DNA from: Panagrolaimus kolymaensis
Lineage: Eukaryota > Nematoda > Chromadorea > Rhabditida > Panagrolaimidae
Reading direction: 5' to 3'
DNA length: 64,000 bases
Assembly (NCBI GenBank): GCA_028622995.1
Contig: JAJQJQ010000005.1
Span: 4,526,001-4,590,000, forward strand
Below the pieces are notes generated by a model. That model had not been told where the DNA came from, did not search any database, and saw only the letters and a program-made list of their open reading frames with translations. Both the position numbers and the translations under genes were made by a program. Below are positions 23,534 to 38,003 of this stretch, one piece after another. Within the stretch, counting starts at the first letter, position 1, and every line of letters starts with the position of its first letter.

Positions 23534-23672
23534 GTTCCTGTCTGGCGAGAAATTTTTTTGTTTTATCGCCGCAAAAAATTTTCTATTTGATTTTTTAGAG
23601 AATGTTGTAATTTTACAGCAACAGCTTTACCCATTTAGTTTGAGATTTTGAGCCATTTCTAAATATTCAAAA

Positions 23673-25893
23673 ATGACAATTAGTAAAAAGCTTCATGAAC
23701 AATTTGTTGAACGGGTTGCAATTCTTGATTTTGGCGCACAATTTGGAAAAGTTTGTTTTTTTACTTCGAAACTTTAAATTTATATTTTTTAATTTTAGGT
23801 TATTGATAGACGTATAAGAGAATCATCTGTTTATTGTGAAATTTTACCATTGAATACTCCAGCATCCAAAATAGTCGAGGATGGATATAATGCCATTGTA
23901 ATCAGCGGTGGACCCAATTCTGTTTATGCTGCCGATGCACCTTTATATGATCCTAAAATATTTCAACTTGGGCTTCCTCTGCTTGGAATTTGTTATGGAT
24001 TTCAAGTTAATTTTCCATTTTAAAAATCATTTTGAATCCATTTTTTTAGGTAATTAATAAAGAATTTGGAGGAAATGTGGCTCGAGAAGAAATTCGCGAA
24101 GATGGTGAAATTGATATTGATGTGGATAATTCTTCTGATTTATTCCATGCTTTAGATCCCGTTCAAAAAGTCCTTCTAACTCATGGGGATAGTGTATCAG
24201 AAAAAACTGTTGCCCCTGGATTTGATATTATTGCGCGAAGTGGACATTTGGTTGCTGGAATTGCTAATAAAGAAAAGAAAATATATGGAGTTCAATTTCA
24301 TCCTGAAGTTGATCTAACTGAAAATGGCGCAGCAATGTTTGAAAATTTTCTTCGTCGTATTGCTGAATTAAAAGCAAATTATACGATGGATAATCGACAA
24401 GATATGTGTATTGAAGAAATTCAACGGGTTGTTGGAGATAAAAGTGTCCTTGTTATGGTTTCGGGTGGAGTGGATTCCGCTGTATGTTGTGCCCTTTTAA
24501 CTAAAGCTTTGAGTGCTGATAGAGTTGTTGCCATTCATATTGATAATGGGTTTATGAGATTAAATGAAAGTACAGGAGTTATGGAAGCTTTGAAAAAGGA
24601 TTTACATGTTAAAATTCATCGTAAGCTTTTAATTTTTTGAGATAACAAGTAAAAATATTTTGACATTTTTAAGGTTTTAATTGTGTTAATGATTTTATGA
24701 ATGGTCGATTTATTGATAAAAATGGAATTGAAACTCCATCATTAAGCCAAACAGTTTCACCCGAAGATAAACGTCGAATTATTGGAGATACATTTATTAC
24801 ATGCAAAGATAAAATTATGAAAGAGCTCAAACTTGATACAGATATGTTTTTTGCTCAAGGTACTCTTCGACCAGATTTAATTGAATCAGCCAGTTCGCTT
24901 GCAAGTGGTTTCGCAGATACCATTAAAACCCACCACAATGATACAGTGTTAGTTCGAGAACTTCGAGCTCTTGGAAAGGTTGTTGAACCTTTAAAAGATT
25001 TTCATAAAGATGAAGTTCGAGAACTTGGAAAAAATCTTGGTCTTCGATATGATATCGTCCAACGTCATCCTTTCCCTGGCCCGGGTTTAGCCATAAGAAT
25101 TTTATGCGCAACTCAAGCTTTTATTGATTATGATTTTGAACCAACAGCTAAAAAAGCTCAACAAATTGTTAATGAATTTGACGAACGTTTGAATGTTACT
25201 ATTCTTCCAATTAAATCTGTTGGAGTTCAAGGTGATTGTCGAAGTTATAGTTATGTGGCTGCATTGTCCACCGATGAAAATCCAATACCATGGGCAATTT
25301 TGGATAAAATTGCAAAAAGATTACCTAATTTACTTCACAATATTAATCGGTCAGTAAAATAATAACAATAATTTATACTCAAGTTATATTTATAAAATTT
25401 ATTTCAGGGTCGTTTATGTTTTCGGACCAACTGTAATTGAACCAATTCTTGATGTCACAGAAACTTTTTTAAATCATGAAACTGTGCATGAACTTCAATT
25501 AGCCGATCACGCAGTTTATAACATTCTCGTCGGACGAGATGCGAATGGAGAACAAAGTCGACATTTGAGTTCAGTCATTGATTCCATTCAACAAATGCCT
25601 GTTGTCTCCATTCCTGTTCATTTTGATCGAAAACAAGGAGAAAAAAGCACGAAGCGATCATTTGTCCTTCGACCATTTATTACTCGAGATTTTATGACTG
25701 GGAAAGCTGCATTACCAGGAAAAGACATTCCAGAAAATGAAAGTTTAATTAAAATTTAAAATTTACAAAAAATAATAAATTTTTTTAGTCAATTCTTGAA
25801 ATGGTTAAACAAATTAAAGAACTTTTGCCTAATACTTCTCGAGTTTTGATTGATTTAACTTCCAAACCTCCTGGTACTACCGAATGGGAATAA
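23673..25893 (+). CDS. GMPS: GMP synthase (glutamine-hydrolysing)
   Basis: Exons 23673-23750, 23799-24005, 24050-24620, 24674-25349, 25408-25742 and a last exon ending 25893. The enzyme turns XMP into GMP using ATP and glutamine in the cytosol. The N-terminal class I amidotransferase shows LLGICYGFQ with the nucleophilic Cys, and QFHPEV with the catalytic His and Glu. The ATP pyrophosphatase domain has SGGVDS (P-loop). The dimerisation domain includes [12 protein letters not shown] and ends with the universal KPPGTTEWE. The last junction is unresolved: the plain donor at 25743 and acceptor before 25789 give a frameshift and early stop, whereas an acceptor before 25820 restores frame (646 residues) but skips about ten conserved-looking residues. 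An indel in the sequence is an alternative. Confidence 0.92.
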
Positions 25894-26543
25894 AATATTC
25901 TACCACCCCACTTTTTTCATAGTTTATTATAGTTAATCCGAATAGATTTTTGATTTGTATATCATACATATTTTGTATTTGAAAATTTTTAATAAAGAAA
26001 ATGTTTGGAAAAAGGGAGAAGAATATTTTTTGAATGATCATCAATGTTTGCAATAAAATTGTTGTGCTTCATCGTAGTTACAAACAAAAACAATTCTACA
26101 TAAGATAGTCTTTCTCAGCACGAATGTGATCTCGTTCTAAAAAAGAAATGTCCGAACGTGCTAGTGCATTTTTTATATTTTTTTGCTTTGCAAGTGTACC
26201 AACCAACAGGCGCGACTTGCGGCGGCCCGTTTGCCTTCACTCTTATTGATTCTCATCACAAAAAAAGCTTTCGACTAAAAAAACGAATTTTTTTCTTTGA
26301 AAAGAGAAAGCTTTTGTCTTGGCCCTTATCCATCCATATTCCCTAAAATCCTTTTAAAGATGAGTATACGCATCCTTATCTTGTTAATAATTAAGTTAAG
26401 AATAAAAAAAAATAGAAAAAGGCGCGTTCTTTCTTGAATAGTTTATTTGTTTGTGACTCATAATATTTTTTTCAAAATACTTCCTTTAAATCTTTATTAT
26501 TTTACAGATCTTCCCACTGCCAAAAATTATCATCACTGCAAAG
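25894..26543. other. Intergenic, GMP synthase to capping protein
   Basis: 3' region of GMPS with AATAAAGAAA near 25990, then the upstream region of the capping protein gene. TTTTACAG ending at 26507, 36 bases before the ATG, is a candidate trans-splice acceptor. A 62-codon frame at 26158-26346 has no support. Confidence 0.5.
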
Positions 26544-27511
26544 ATGAGTGAAGCTCGATTGGATTGTGCTCTTGATTTAATGCGACGTATGCCACCAAAA
26601 AATTGTGCAAAAAATTTAGCAGATATTAGTCAATTATGTCCCGATCTTACTCAAGATCTTCTTTCCATGGTTGATCAACCTTTGAGAGTTCAAAAAGATA
26701 AACAAAATGGAAGAGAATATATCCTTTGTGATTATAATCGTGATGGTGATTCATATCGAAGCCCATGGTCAAATACATATGATCCACAACTTGATGATGG
26801 AGTTTTACCATCGGATAAAATTCGTAAACTTGAAATTGAAGGTAATTTTACTATTACCCATTTTTATAATTACTAATGTGTTGATTTGAAGCTAATGCCG
26901 CATTTGAAGCCTATCGAGATATGTATTATGAAGGAGGAATTTCAAGCGTATATTTATGGGATTTGGATAGCGGTTTTGCGGGTGTCGTATGTATTAAAAA
27001 GGATGCTGATTCACTTAGTGAAGTTAAAGGCAGTTGGGAAGCTATGCATGTTATTGAAATTCGTGAAAAAACTAATCGCCAATCCCATTATAAACTTACC
27101 AGTACAGTAATGCTTTGGCTTGAAACCGATGATCTTGCAGGTCGCGTGGAACTTGGTGGATCATTAACTAGACAGGTTAGTAATCTTTCGTATCCTCTAA
27201 ATCTTTAAATTAAATTAGATTTATTTTATTTTTAAATCATTTATTTGATTTTCTGATATTTTGTAGTTAAAATTTCTTATATTTTGTAGCATGAACAAGA
27301 TTCACCCGTTTCCGAACAAACTCCCCATATCTATAATATTGGAAAAATGATTGAAGATTTGGAAAGTAAAATGCGGTCAATGTTAAGCGATGTATATTTT
27401 GGGAAAACTCGACAAATTCTTAGCGATCTTCGAACTTTGGAAACTGCTACTGAACTTAAAAATAGAGAAGAGCTTGCGATGGATATTAAAACAGCTGTTC
27501 ATAAACCATAA
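26544..27511 (+). CDS. CAPZB: F-actin-capping protein subunit beta
   Basis: Exons 26544-26841, 26892-27175 and 27290-27511 give 267 residues, the usual size. The protein forms a heterodimer with the alpha subunit and blocks growth at actin barbed ends. Signature blocks are [13 protein letters not shown] at the N-terminus, [16 protein letters not shown], and the downstream [15 protein letters not shown] near the C-terminal tentacle. All splice joins are in frame. C. elegans CAP-2 is the counterpart. The gene is followed by a 3' region to about 27800 and then the convergent nuclear receptor gene. Confidence 0.95.
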
Positions 27512-28065
27512 TAATTTTTACAACAAAATGTTGATTAAAAAATGGTCACAATAATTCAGATTTTATTAATTTTTGATTTTATAAAAATGAATGAAAAAAG
27601 TGCCCTTTTGTTTGTTGGTTCTTATTCCTTCCAAATTTTTTTAAAATACAATCTCGTCTTCCTTCTTCTCATCCGCTTTTTAAAAAATTTTATTTCCATT
27701 TTCCTTTTTTTGCTGTTAATAATTTATTTCCTGAATCTTTTTTTCTTTGCTAACCTAAATTGTTTTTTTATATGATCATGTTTGATTTATTTGAAAAATG
27801 AATGAAAATTTCTTTATTTAAAACTTTGCGATTAAAAAAACAAGAAAACAAAATTTGAAGTAAACTGAAAGAAATTTTTTGACTGACCAAAGTTTTTTAT
27901 TACTAATTTTTAAAAACAATTTATATAAAATTTATTTATAAATCTGAGATTGCTTTGAAAAAGTGCCCCGCTCGCATATTTTATTTTTGTGAAGAAATTT
28001 TTTTTAAAGTCCTAAGACAACAAAAAAGGCTAATGATACTGTAAAACATAATAAGCATCAAAGAC
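27512..28065. other. Convergent intergenic region
   Basis: AT-rich 3' regions of the capping protein and nuclear receptor genes. Nothing else recognised. Confidence 0.5.
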
Positions 28066-30562
28066 TCAATAACGTGAAGATGATTGATTAAGAAAAGCTT
28101 GTTGGGATTGAAGTGTGGGTGGACCATTATCTGAATCATCCAATAAATATCCATAACATGGATAACTTTGAGATTTAGATAGCGAATTTGAACTTGAATT
28201 ATCATCATACATCATTTGTGGCATTGGTTGACCATTAATTACATTAGAATTTCCATAACCCATGTTATTTGCATTATTGCTATTATTATTTGATTGTTGA
28301 TAATATTGTTCATTGGAGGATGATGGATAACCATTTTGGTTATTTGGCTGTGGAGCGAATCGATGCAATAAACAATGAGCTGATTTCGAAGACGGATTAG
28401 CATACATTGGATCATTGTTTGTTTCAACGGTAAAAACATGATGTCCTCCACTAACTACTGTAGATTGATGTTGATGGGATGTTGGAGGCATGGGTTGATT
28501 TCCTTCAATAAAAAAGCGGGGTTTTTGTTGTTGATAAAAATCTGGTGTAGTTCCATCGCTACCACTCATAATTGAATTTCCACAGCAAGAATCCACATCC
28601 ATTGGTTGTGAACCAGAATTAGGTGCAATGTTTTGGCGAATATCAGCATATCTTTGTTGGGTGAGAGTGACATTATAATCTGGATCAGATTCAGAGACAT
28701 GCAAAGAAGCCGTCGAAGGTATTCGATTGCATGAACTTGAAGCAGAGGATGAATATCCTTGTTCAAAAGAGCTGCCAGAGCAATGAGAATTGAGGGAAGA
28801 AATTGATGAACTCGATTGAGAGTGACGAATAAATTGCTCGGTGTGATCTGCCATTGAAAGAACTTCCTCAACATTCAGCCCATTAACATCATGTACCGGT
28901 TCGATATTATCTAACAATTCACCAAGTAATGGATCAACTTGTTGCTTTCCAAAGGTTTGAGCAAATTGAAGATTTTCATAAATAATATTACCAAGCATCT
29001 GAAAAAGAAAAATATAGTGCTCTAATTTAAAAAAAATTAGGTCACATACCATAATGGTTGGTAAAAATAGAAGCAAATTTCCAAATCTCGAGGAAGCAAC
29101 TTCTTTGGGATGACTTTCTCGAACAACATTATACAAAGTTTCTTGAACGCGATCACGTAAATCTGCAATTGGGGATAAAGAAAAGACGCAAGGCTATTCT
29201 AACCAACCTGCAATTTGTTCTGCTGCTTCAGCGGATAAACTTTTTATGTGAGGATTTAATACGACGATGGCATTCATCAAAGCCATTTCTTGATCCTTGA
29301 AATTGAATGAACGAAAGGGTTCAACAAGTTCATCCAAAGCTCGATCGACTACACGATTTCCCAAATGACTAAAAAATTAAGGGTTTAACTTTTTGTTTAA
29401 AGAAACGGATTAAAAATTTCATACAATGAATCTCCAATAGTATTTTGAGCATCTCGAGGTATATAACCGTAATTACAAAGGCACAAAATATCCCGTTGTT
29501 TAGTCATTTTTGCTGTTGCTGTAGCAAATGAAAAAATTGATAATGGTGCATATGCGCTTTTAATAATGGCAATTTTATCTTGAGGATTATGTAAATCCAT
29601 TAAACTAAAGAGATGGTCGACTGTATCAATGCATGCAATAAGTCGACGATGGGCAATTGCAGCAAGCTCATCTGCTTGAATTTGACGAAAACTTTCATAT
29701 CGAATCTAAAAAAAAGAGTATTGTAAATAATTTTTAGTAAACGCAAAATATATTTACCTCTGTTCTTTTTCCATCTAAAAGATGGGGTTCTTCGAGGATT
29801 TGTCGAATGGAGGAATATGGTAAAGGATAAATTTTTTTAGCGTCTTCCGTTGTATCACCATGAGCTACGAGTAATTCCATATTCATAATTTGCATAAGTA
29901 AAGTTCTCATATCAACTGGAAGTTTTCTAACCCAATCATCAGTGGTATCATCTTCATCTTCTAAAGCTATTTCACCCAATGAATTTCTGGATCTTCGATG
30001 TCTGATTGGATGGGTTCGACCTGCTGCATCTCGATCGGGTCTAACTGCTTTAGGATCCATTCCAACTTCAAGACAACGTTTAAAGCGACAATATCGGCAA
30101 GAATTTCTTTCATCTAATAAATATATTTAATTAAAATAACTATTTTTAAGTTTATAGTTAACTTACATCTATCAACAACACAATTTCCATTATATCGACA
30201 GCTATATTCTTTTGTACGTTTTAATCTAAAAAATTTTATATTAATCTCAATCATAAATAATTATTATTTATAGCTTACGTTCTACGAAAAAAGCCTTTAC
30301 ACCCAAAACATGTCGGAACTCCATAATGCATTCGAGCGGGTCCATCACCACAAACTCTACAAACTTCGACGGATTTAACTCGAGTTAATTTCACACCAAG
30401 ATCATGTCCATTATGATGTTGATGCGAAGTCCCACCGGAATGTGTGGAAGCATGGGGCATATGTGGTGGTGATTCAATTTTAGGTTGATTTAATGGAAGA
30501 GGAGCAGCATTTTGATAATTTTGAGAATCAATTGATTGTGATGTGGCAGGCGGTGATGGCAT
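28066..30562 (-). CDS. Nuclear hormone receptor (HNF4-related, nematode type)
   Basis: Seven exons: 30279-30562, 30167-30225, 29758-30113, 29425-29705, 29208-29368, 29050-29162, 28066-28998; 728 residues. The DNA-binding domain begins [15 protein letters not shown], contains the P-box region [10 protein letters not shown], and its second zinc finger includes [17 protein letters not shown] divergent helical ligand-binding domain follows (exons 3-6), then a long Ser/Asn/Gln/His-rich disordered tail encoded by the 933-nt last exon, unusual in length. The start at 30562 gives an N-terminal Pro/His/Ser-rich region; an in-frame non-ATG extension upstream is ignored. It should act as a ligand-regulated transcription factor; the exact C. 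elegans counterpart was not assigned. The large non-coding region upstream fits a regulated gene. Confidence 0.88.
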
Positions 30563-33500
30563 TATTCCCCGCAGTTTTTTGTGAACAACACACAAATGTT
30601 AATCTTAAAGTCATGAACTTTTTTAAATTTTTTCTAAATAGTCTCGATCGCGAGGAATAACAAAATTAATTCATATTTTCCAACAAAGAAAAACATAATT
30701 TTCGATAAAAAGAGAACTTTGGTCTCATTATCATTGCCAAAAATTTTCTTGGTTGATTTGTTACATCAAAAAAACGTCAAAATCAATGGGTTATTTTTTT
30801 ATTTTTCTGATAAAAAGGGGCTAAATTTAACGCGATAAAGCAAATCAAAAGAAAGAATTCATTCATTTCACGACCTCAATAAATTAGTTGTCTATTATCA
30901 GTTATTGAATGAGAGAAAGAAAAAATAAAAGAAAATAAGGAAAACCCGTGATTTTTTTCGTTCAACACCAAAAAAAGAAGAAGGTCTTTGATATCACCAT
31001 CAAAGTTTGAGAAATCTTTTATTTTTGTTGCTGCGCAGAAACAACCCTGGGGCGGGAGCTTATATGTATTAGTAGGAGGAGAATCAATCATCATCAGATG
31101 ATTGGAAGAATTTTCATATAGATAAATATATATTTTTTGGACACAAATTGGTACAAAATTTTTTACATACGTGTGTATGTAATGAATGATAGAAATATAG
31201 AGAGTGTATGTCTATGATGTTGTTATTCATGTTTATGTGTGTAGTCAAAAAAATTTGCCCCGAGAAAATTTTCAAATGTGTTTTTTTCTTTCTCTCGGGT
31301 GCAATATTGTCTGCGTTTATCTTTTAGACTAAAAAAAGTTTTAGTATGTGTTTTTTTTCTGCTGCAGCCACTACTACTTATTTTTGCGCAAACAAAAAAA
31401 TCGTCTGTTTGCTGCGGGAATAAAATTGAGACCAATATACTATTTTTGGATTGGGATTCCTTTCTCGCATTTTTTTAATGATCATCAATTAAAGTTAAAA
31501 CCAAAATTTGGGAGTAAAATCAAAAATCTAACATTAATCACCTAAGAAGAAAATATTCAAAAAGTGATAAAAATGAAAATTTTAAGAGATAATTTTTTAT
31601 TTGAAAAAACGGAAAAGCATAATTTCCGGAGGAGAAATAAAAGCAAAATAATTTTATTTAACGGAAGCACAGTTGGCCGCCTTTTTATAAAAAGAAAAAA
31701 AGCAAAGTAAAAAAATGTCTGGGATAAAATAAAAAAGTGAAAACCACTTTATTTTCAAGCAAACAAGTGCCTGCTTCTGCCATTTACACATACACTCGAA
31801 CATTTGTTCTCAACCATGCTATAGGCAATTTTCATCGATCCAGGTACATGCGCCTTTGAAAGAAATGAAAAAAATGAAATTAAGAGTTAAATTTTTTTTC
31901 CAATGAATATGACTTTAAAACAAAAAACCAAGTTTACAAAAAGTTTCTAAAATTAGAAAAGAAATAATAACAATTTTGGTGGCATGGGAAAGTGAAAACG
32001 AAAAGAAAGTGACGCCATAAATAGGCAAACGTGGAAAGGAGAAGAAAAAACTAACATAGAAAAAAGTTTGCTAAAGGCTTTTCAAACTTTTAAATTATGT
32101 GAAACGAAGAAAAAAAAAATGTAATTTACTTAGGCTTTTAAAAAGAAGCCCAAAATGGAAATAAGAAAAGAAAAATTTCTGTCTGATGATGATTCCGTTG
32201 CACGACAGACGTCGCCGCAACCAATCGCGCAGAAGTAAAAAAATGAAGTAACATTTTTTTATTGACACAAATATGAACTTTGCTCTTTCCTTTTTTCTGA
32301 AAGTATATCGAAGTAATAATAAATGAGAGAATTTACAAGAATGACAAAGATGATTAATTGAATCAATTTAAGCCATTTTCGGTGAATGATAAAAAAAGCG
32401 TTTTTGTTTTGACTAATGAAAGCGGCAAATGGACAACAAAAACCACAAAACTTGAGAAAAGATAGCGAAATGAAGATAAACGATTATCTCCTCTATTTTT
32501 ATTTGATGAAAAAAGGGAACAGGAAAAGATAAAAATCAAAAAGATTTGATTTCGTTTGAGTTGTTGAGCGGTCAAAAAATTGGGCTCTGAGATACACAAA
32601 TTGGGTTTAATTTTTGACCGACCGCAAACCAAACTGAAAAACTAGGCCCAAAGAAAAATCAACTAAAGTGGATGATGATTCACGATTGCAACAACTCGAG
32701 AGATGAGAATGGTCCTTTGGTATGATGATTATCGCTGCTTGCGAAGAGACAAGACAAACAAAAAATATAACAACAAAAAAAAACATAAAAAAAAGTCAAA
32801 AGTAGTTTTTTTCACGTTCGTCGTTGAACGGTTTATAAAAAGGATTTAAAACCGGAGTCGAAGAATTCAGAATGAATAAAGATTATTTTTAAACAAATTC
32901 CTGATGCAGCTGTGAAGATCTTTCAAACGGAAGTAGCAGAAAAAATTTACAGTTTTTATACCAAAGAATTCATTCTAAAGAAATGAACTCTATCTTCTAA
33001 GAGATCTAAACATAAACATCGAAATTAACTTTTTTTGTGCCTATTTTTACTACAATTTTTTTTCTTCACGAGGAGGTCCAAAGTAACAACCTATTTAGTT
33101 TTAGTTTTTTGAGCCGCTGTTTACTCCCATTTTTTTCTTTGTCAAATAAAAATAAAAGTTATTATTTTTATGTAAACTAAAAATTTTTATACATGTCGCA
33201 ACAACCTAACACGTTGATATTTTTCTCACCACCCTCGCTTTAGCAACATTGATCATTCACGTGTAACCCTTATGATTCTCCAACACAATAATATTACATA
33301 TAAAAAAAGTTTATTTTGACTGTTGTATTTTCTGGTAGTAGTGGTGGCGGTAACAACCACCCATCATACATCGTCGTCGTTGTCGCCATCATCTTTTCAA
33401 TTTCCCATTCCCTATTTCCCTAACTAACAACAATGGGAAGGAATAAATAAGTCAATGATCATGAAATAAATAAAAATAAGGGGACAAAATAGGCAAAGAT

Positions 33501-35220
33501 CATATATTTATAATAAAAGCGTCTGTCAAAAAAAAAATTCTTAAAAAAATAGAATAAAAAATTTAAAAGAGGATTAAGAGGAGAAGAGATAATCGGAACA
33601 ACAAAAGTTGATAGAGTAAAAATTGATTATAAAAATGTTTATAAATTGATGGGGAACAAGAGAAATGAAAGAAAAATTATTCTCAATTTTTTACAAATTT
33701 TATTTAAGTTGATCGATCAAAGATTTATAGGAAATGCCTAAATGGGATTTAAAAAATAATGCATACAGAAGAGTTTTTTTCTATAGGGCATTTGTCTCAA
33801 ATAGAATCCAAAAAATAGTTTTTGCATAAAAATATATTCTAGAAACACAAGGCAATAAAACTTTGAAAGATTGAAAGAAAGTTTCTGACTGAAATATCTT
33901 TCCATAACTACGGCGAAACTAAGCAACAACCGAAACTTTTATATAACTAATTTCAGGCTTCCGTTGTCGTCGTTCTTGGTAGCATTTACGACGAATGAGG
34001 TAATAACTCTCAAAACATTTAAAAAAGAGGTAAACTAAATTATGGAAACTATTATAATTTTTTTATTGACGCAAATAATCTTTTTAGAACACTTTCTAAA
34101 GCTCAAAAAATTATGAAATATTTCCATTAAAAAAAATATTAACTTTAAGAATTTATCCTAAAAATAATCTCATTTTCCCACTCACAAAAAAATGAGAAAA
34201 ACAAAGTTCACTCTTTTTTTAATTTACCTGAGTTTGAAAAATAAGAAGAAAGTTTTAAGGTTTGGGCCACGAAGATGGTCCTACAATGCTTGAAAAAAAA
34301 ATGAAAATAAAACGAAGCAAAAATGTTTAAAGAAAAAAAAGATAACATAGATGGAAGAGAGTATTTTTTTGCAGTCTTGCAAATGAGAGACGCGGACAAC
34401 ATTCATTCAGTCACTCTCACTTCTTTATTCTCATTGAAGTTACAAGGAGAGATGTTAGCTTGCTAGCAAGAAAGCGGCAGCTGCCACAGGCTACCGAACC
34501 AACAAAGCAGCAGCTGGTGCGAAATAACAACAGAAGCTTGGGACTCACACACGTCAATTTTTTTTGTTTTCATTCTTTCACGAATAGAACTCGTACGTAC
34601 ATATTTCTATTTCCCGTGAAACCCAGGAGGAAGAAGAAAAAAACACACACTCATATTCAAGCTTTCCTCAACTAAAAAAAAGAAGCAATAAAAACTTATT
34701 TTATTTTTTTTGTTCATTTATTGTCGCATGGTTGACATCGGCAGCAGCACGAGTAGTTGTGTTGTTGTTCACACGCCTCAACTACAATCAAAGATGATTG
34801 TTTTTAATTTTTACAAAATTTCTGATAAAAAACAAAAAAATATTTCTCCGTTTTATTCCATTATCTTTTTAAAAATAAAATAAAAAGATTTTCAAGATGG
34901 GGAAGAAATAATATAAAAATATGGACGATAATATGAAATATATATTTAAGATCAGCAATTGTCATAAAGACATATTTATATGTACAAAGATATCAAAGCA
35001 GAGCCGATAATAATTAATATAAAGGAAATAGCATAGCTTGATAGCCAAAAACAAAATACTCTTTTGAGTTTGGGTAATGGATTTTGATTCATTTTTAACA
35101 TTTATGTATGAAGAATGTGTATAAACAAATAACAGAAATATAAGTATGGATAAAAAATGCACTATTCAACAAAAAATTATACTGTATATATATGCAAAAT
35201 GGAAGAAGAAGCGTTTTAAT
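30563..35220. other. Long intergenic region, no gene recognised
   Basis: About 4.7 kb between the nuclear receptor start and the BTBD10 3' end. It is AT-rich with a few GC-richer islands: around 32180-32235, a GTGGTGG/CGTCGTCG stretch at 33340-33395, and 34470-34525 with Gln/Ala-type CAGCAG repeats. These may be promoter or untranslated exon sequence of the nuclear receptor gene, but I cannot show that. All open frames are short and unlike known proteins. Confidence 0.5.
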
Positions 35221-36711
<1,491 letters not shown>

Positions 36712-37503
36712 CTAAAAATTGATTGAAAAATTATAAAATCGAATAGAAAAACAACAATTTTTAAACGCAAAAAAAAAGTGAAGATTGAAAAAAGGCTATG
36801 TATTACACACAAAGAACACGGAATGCCGGAAAGAGGCGGTCGCGCAAATGAAGCAAAAATATATTCTCTCGTTGCTGCTGTTAGAACTTTGATTTTTTTT
36901 TCTTGCTATTGGGAAAAACCCTCTGCTTTGTTGAAACAACAACAAATGCAGCTGCATTTCACAAGCTTTGGCTTGCTTGGTTGCTTGTGTTCGGTCAGAA
37001 AACATTATAACTTGAAACTAATTCAAAGCTAAAAACACGAGCAGGGAGTTCGCTTTAAGAATTCAATTGATAGATACTTTGCGCATTTTTATTATTATTG
37101 TCATGTGTGTTAGTAGATAGCTGCTTTAGTATTAGTTTTGCTGACAAAAATAACAAAATTTTATTAAACGATCTTTTTTGCAACGGAAATCGAAATAGTC
37201 TTTTGTCAAAGAAAGAAATTATGAATTAAAGACGTTTCTAAAGATAGAGAAAGGAAAGGAAAACAAGAAAGACAATTGCCAGCCGATGGATGATGATGAC
37301 CTGTTTTGGGATGGATGCGATCTTTCGCGTGCAAAAAAATGGATTCGGAGCGCTATCCAGAAAGAGAGGAAGAAAAGTTTCTCTCATTCAATATCGATCA
37401 AAATAAAAATATCGGCTCCAATTTCTTCTCCATCCAATAGTTTTGGTTTATTTTAAATGTGAAATAAAAATAAACACGTAAAACCACTATAAACTTGTTG
37501 AAA
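36712..37503. other. Divergent intergenic region, BTBD10 and small membrane protein
   Basis: Should hold the promoter and perhaps a first exon of BTBD10, and the promoter of the gene at 37504. No exon could be fixed. A frame at 36796-37005 (minus) has no motif or donor that would join in phase. Confidence 0.45.
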
Positions 37504-37857
37504 ATGTTTTGGGATTCTTATACTTTATTTCATATTGGCCTTTCAATATTTTTACACGCTGCTGGAGTTTCAATGGGTTTATGGATTTGGTATCTTTTTC
37601 CTAAAAATGTAAGTTGTTAAGTTGTCATGGGTTACTTTTGTCGTTAGATTGGAGTTCAAAGTTTAAAAATAAAGTCTTTCGTTTAAAAAAATAATACAAT
37701 TTATTCACTTACTTTTGAGTTGTTAGATTCCGGCTTCTCCTTTCATTAATAATTTTTGTAATTATAGCCACTAAAACATGTTGTTCGAGTTCCCATTGAA
37801 AGAAGAGGTTTACTGATGGAATACAAAGATCTTGAAAATGAAAGGCAGTTCGGTTAA
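37504..37857 (+). CDS. Small single-pass membrane protein, unknown
   Basis: Two exons, 37504-37608 and 37768-37857, joined in phase 0 across a 159-bp GT-AG intron, give 64 residues. The N-terminal half is one hydrophobic helix (roughly residues 8-32, around LFHIGLSIFLHAAG and LWIWYLF) followed by a basic segment (KHVVRVPIERRG) and an acidic C-terminus. Size and layout resemble small accessory proteins of the mitochondrial inner membrane or the ER, but I recognise no family. An independent promoter in the divergent gap with BTBD10 is implied. Confidence 0.6.
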
Positions 37858-38003
37858 TTTGAATAACCATGATCTCACATTTCTTCTCTTATTGCTATAA
37901 TGCTATGTAATAACAAAACAAAAAATAAAAATAAATTATTATTTATTAAATACAGCAATGAACTCAAATCAGAGATAAACAGACAAAGTAAAGATTTTTT
38001 TCT

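Noticed and set aside
26158..26346. 62-codon frame upstream of the capping protein
   Set aside because: No motif and no in-phase join to the capping protein exon; a candidate leader acceptor lies downstream.
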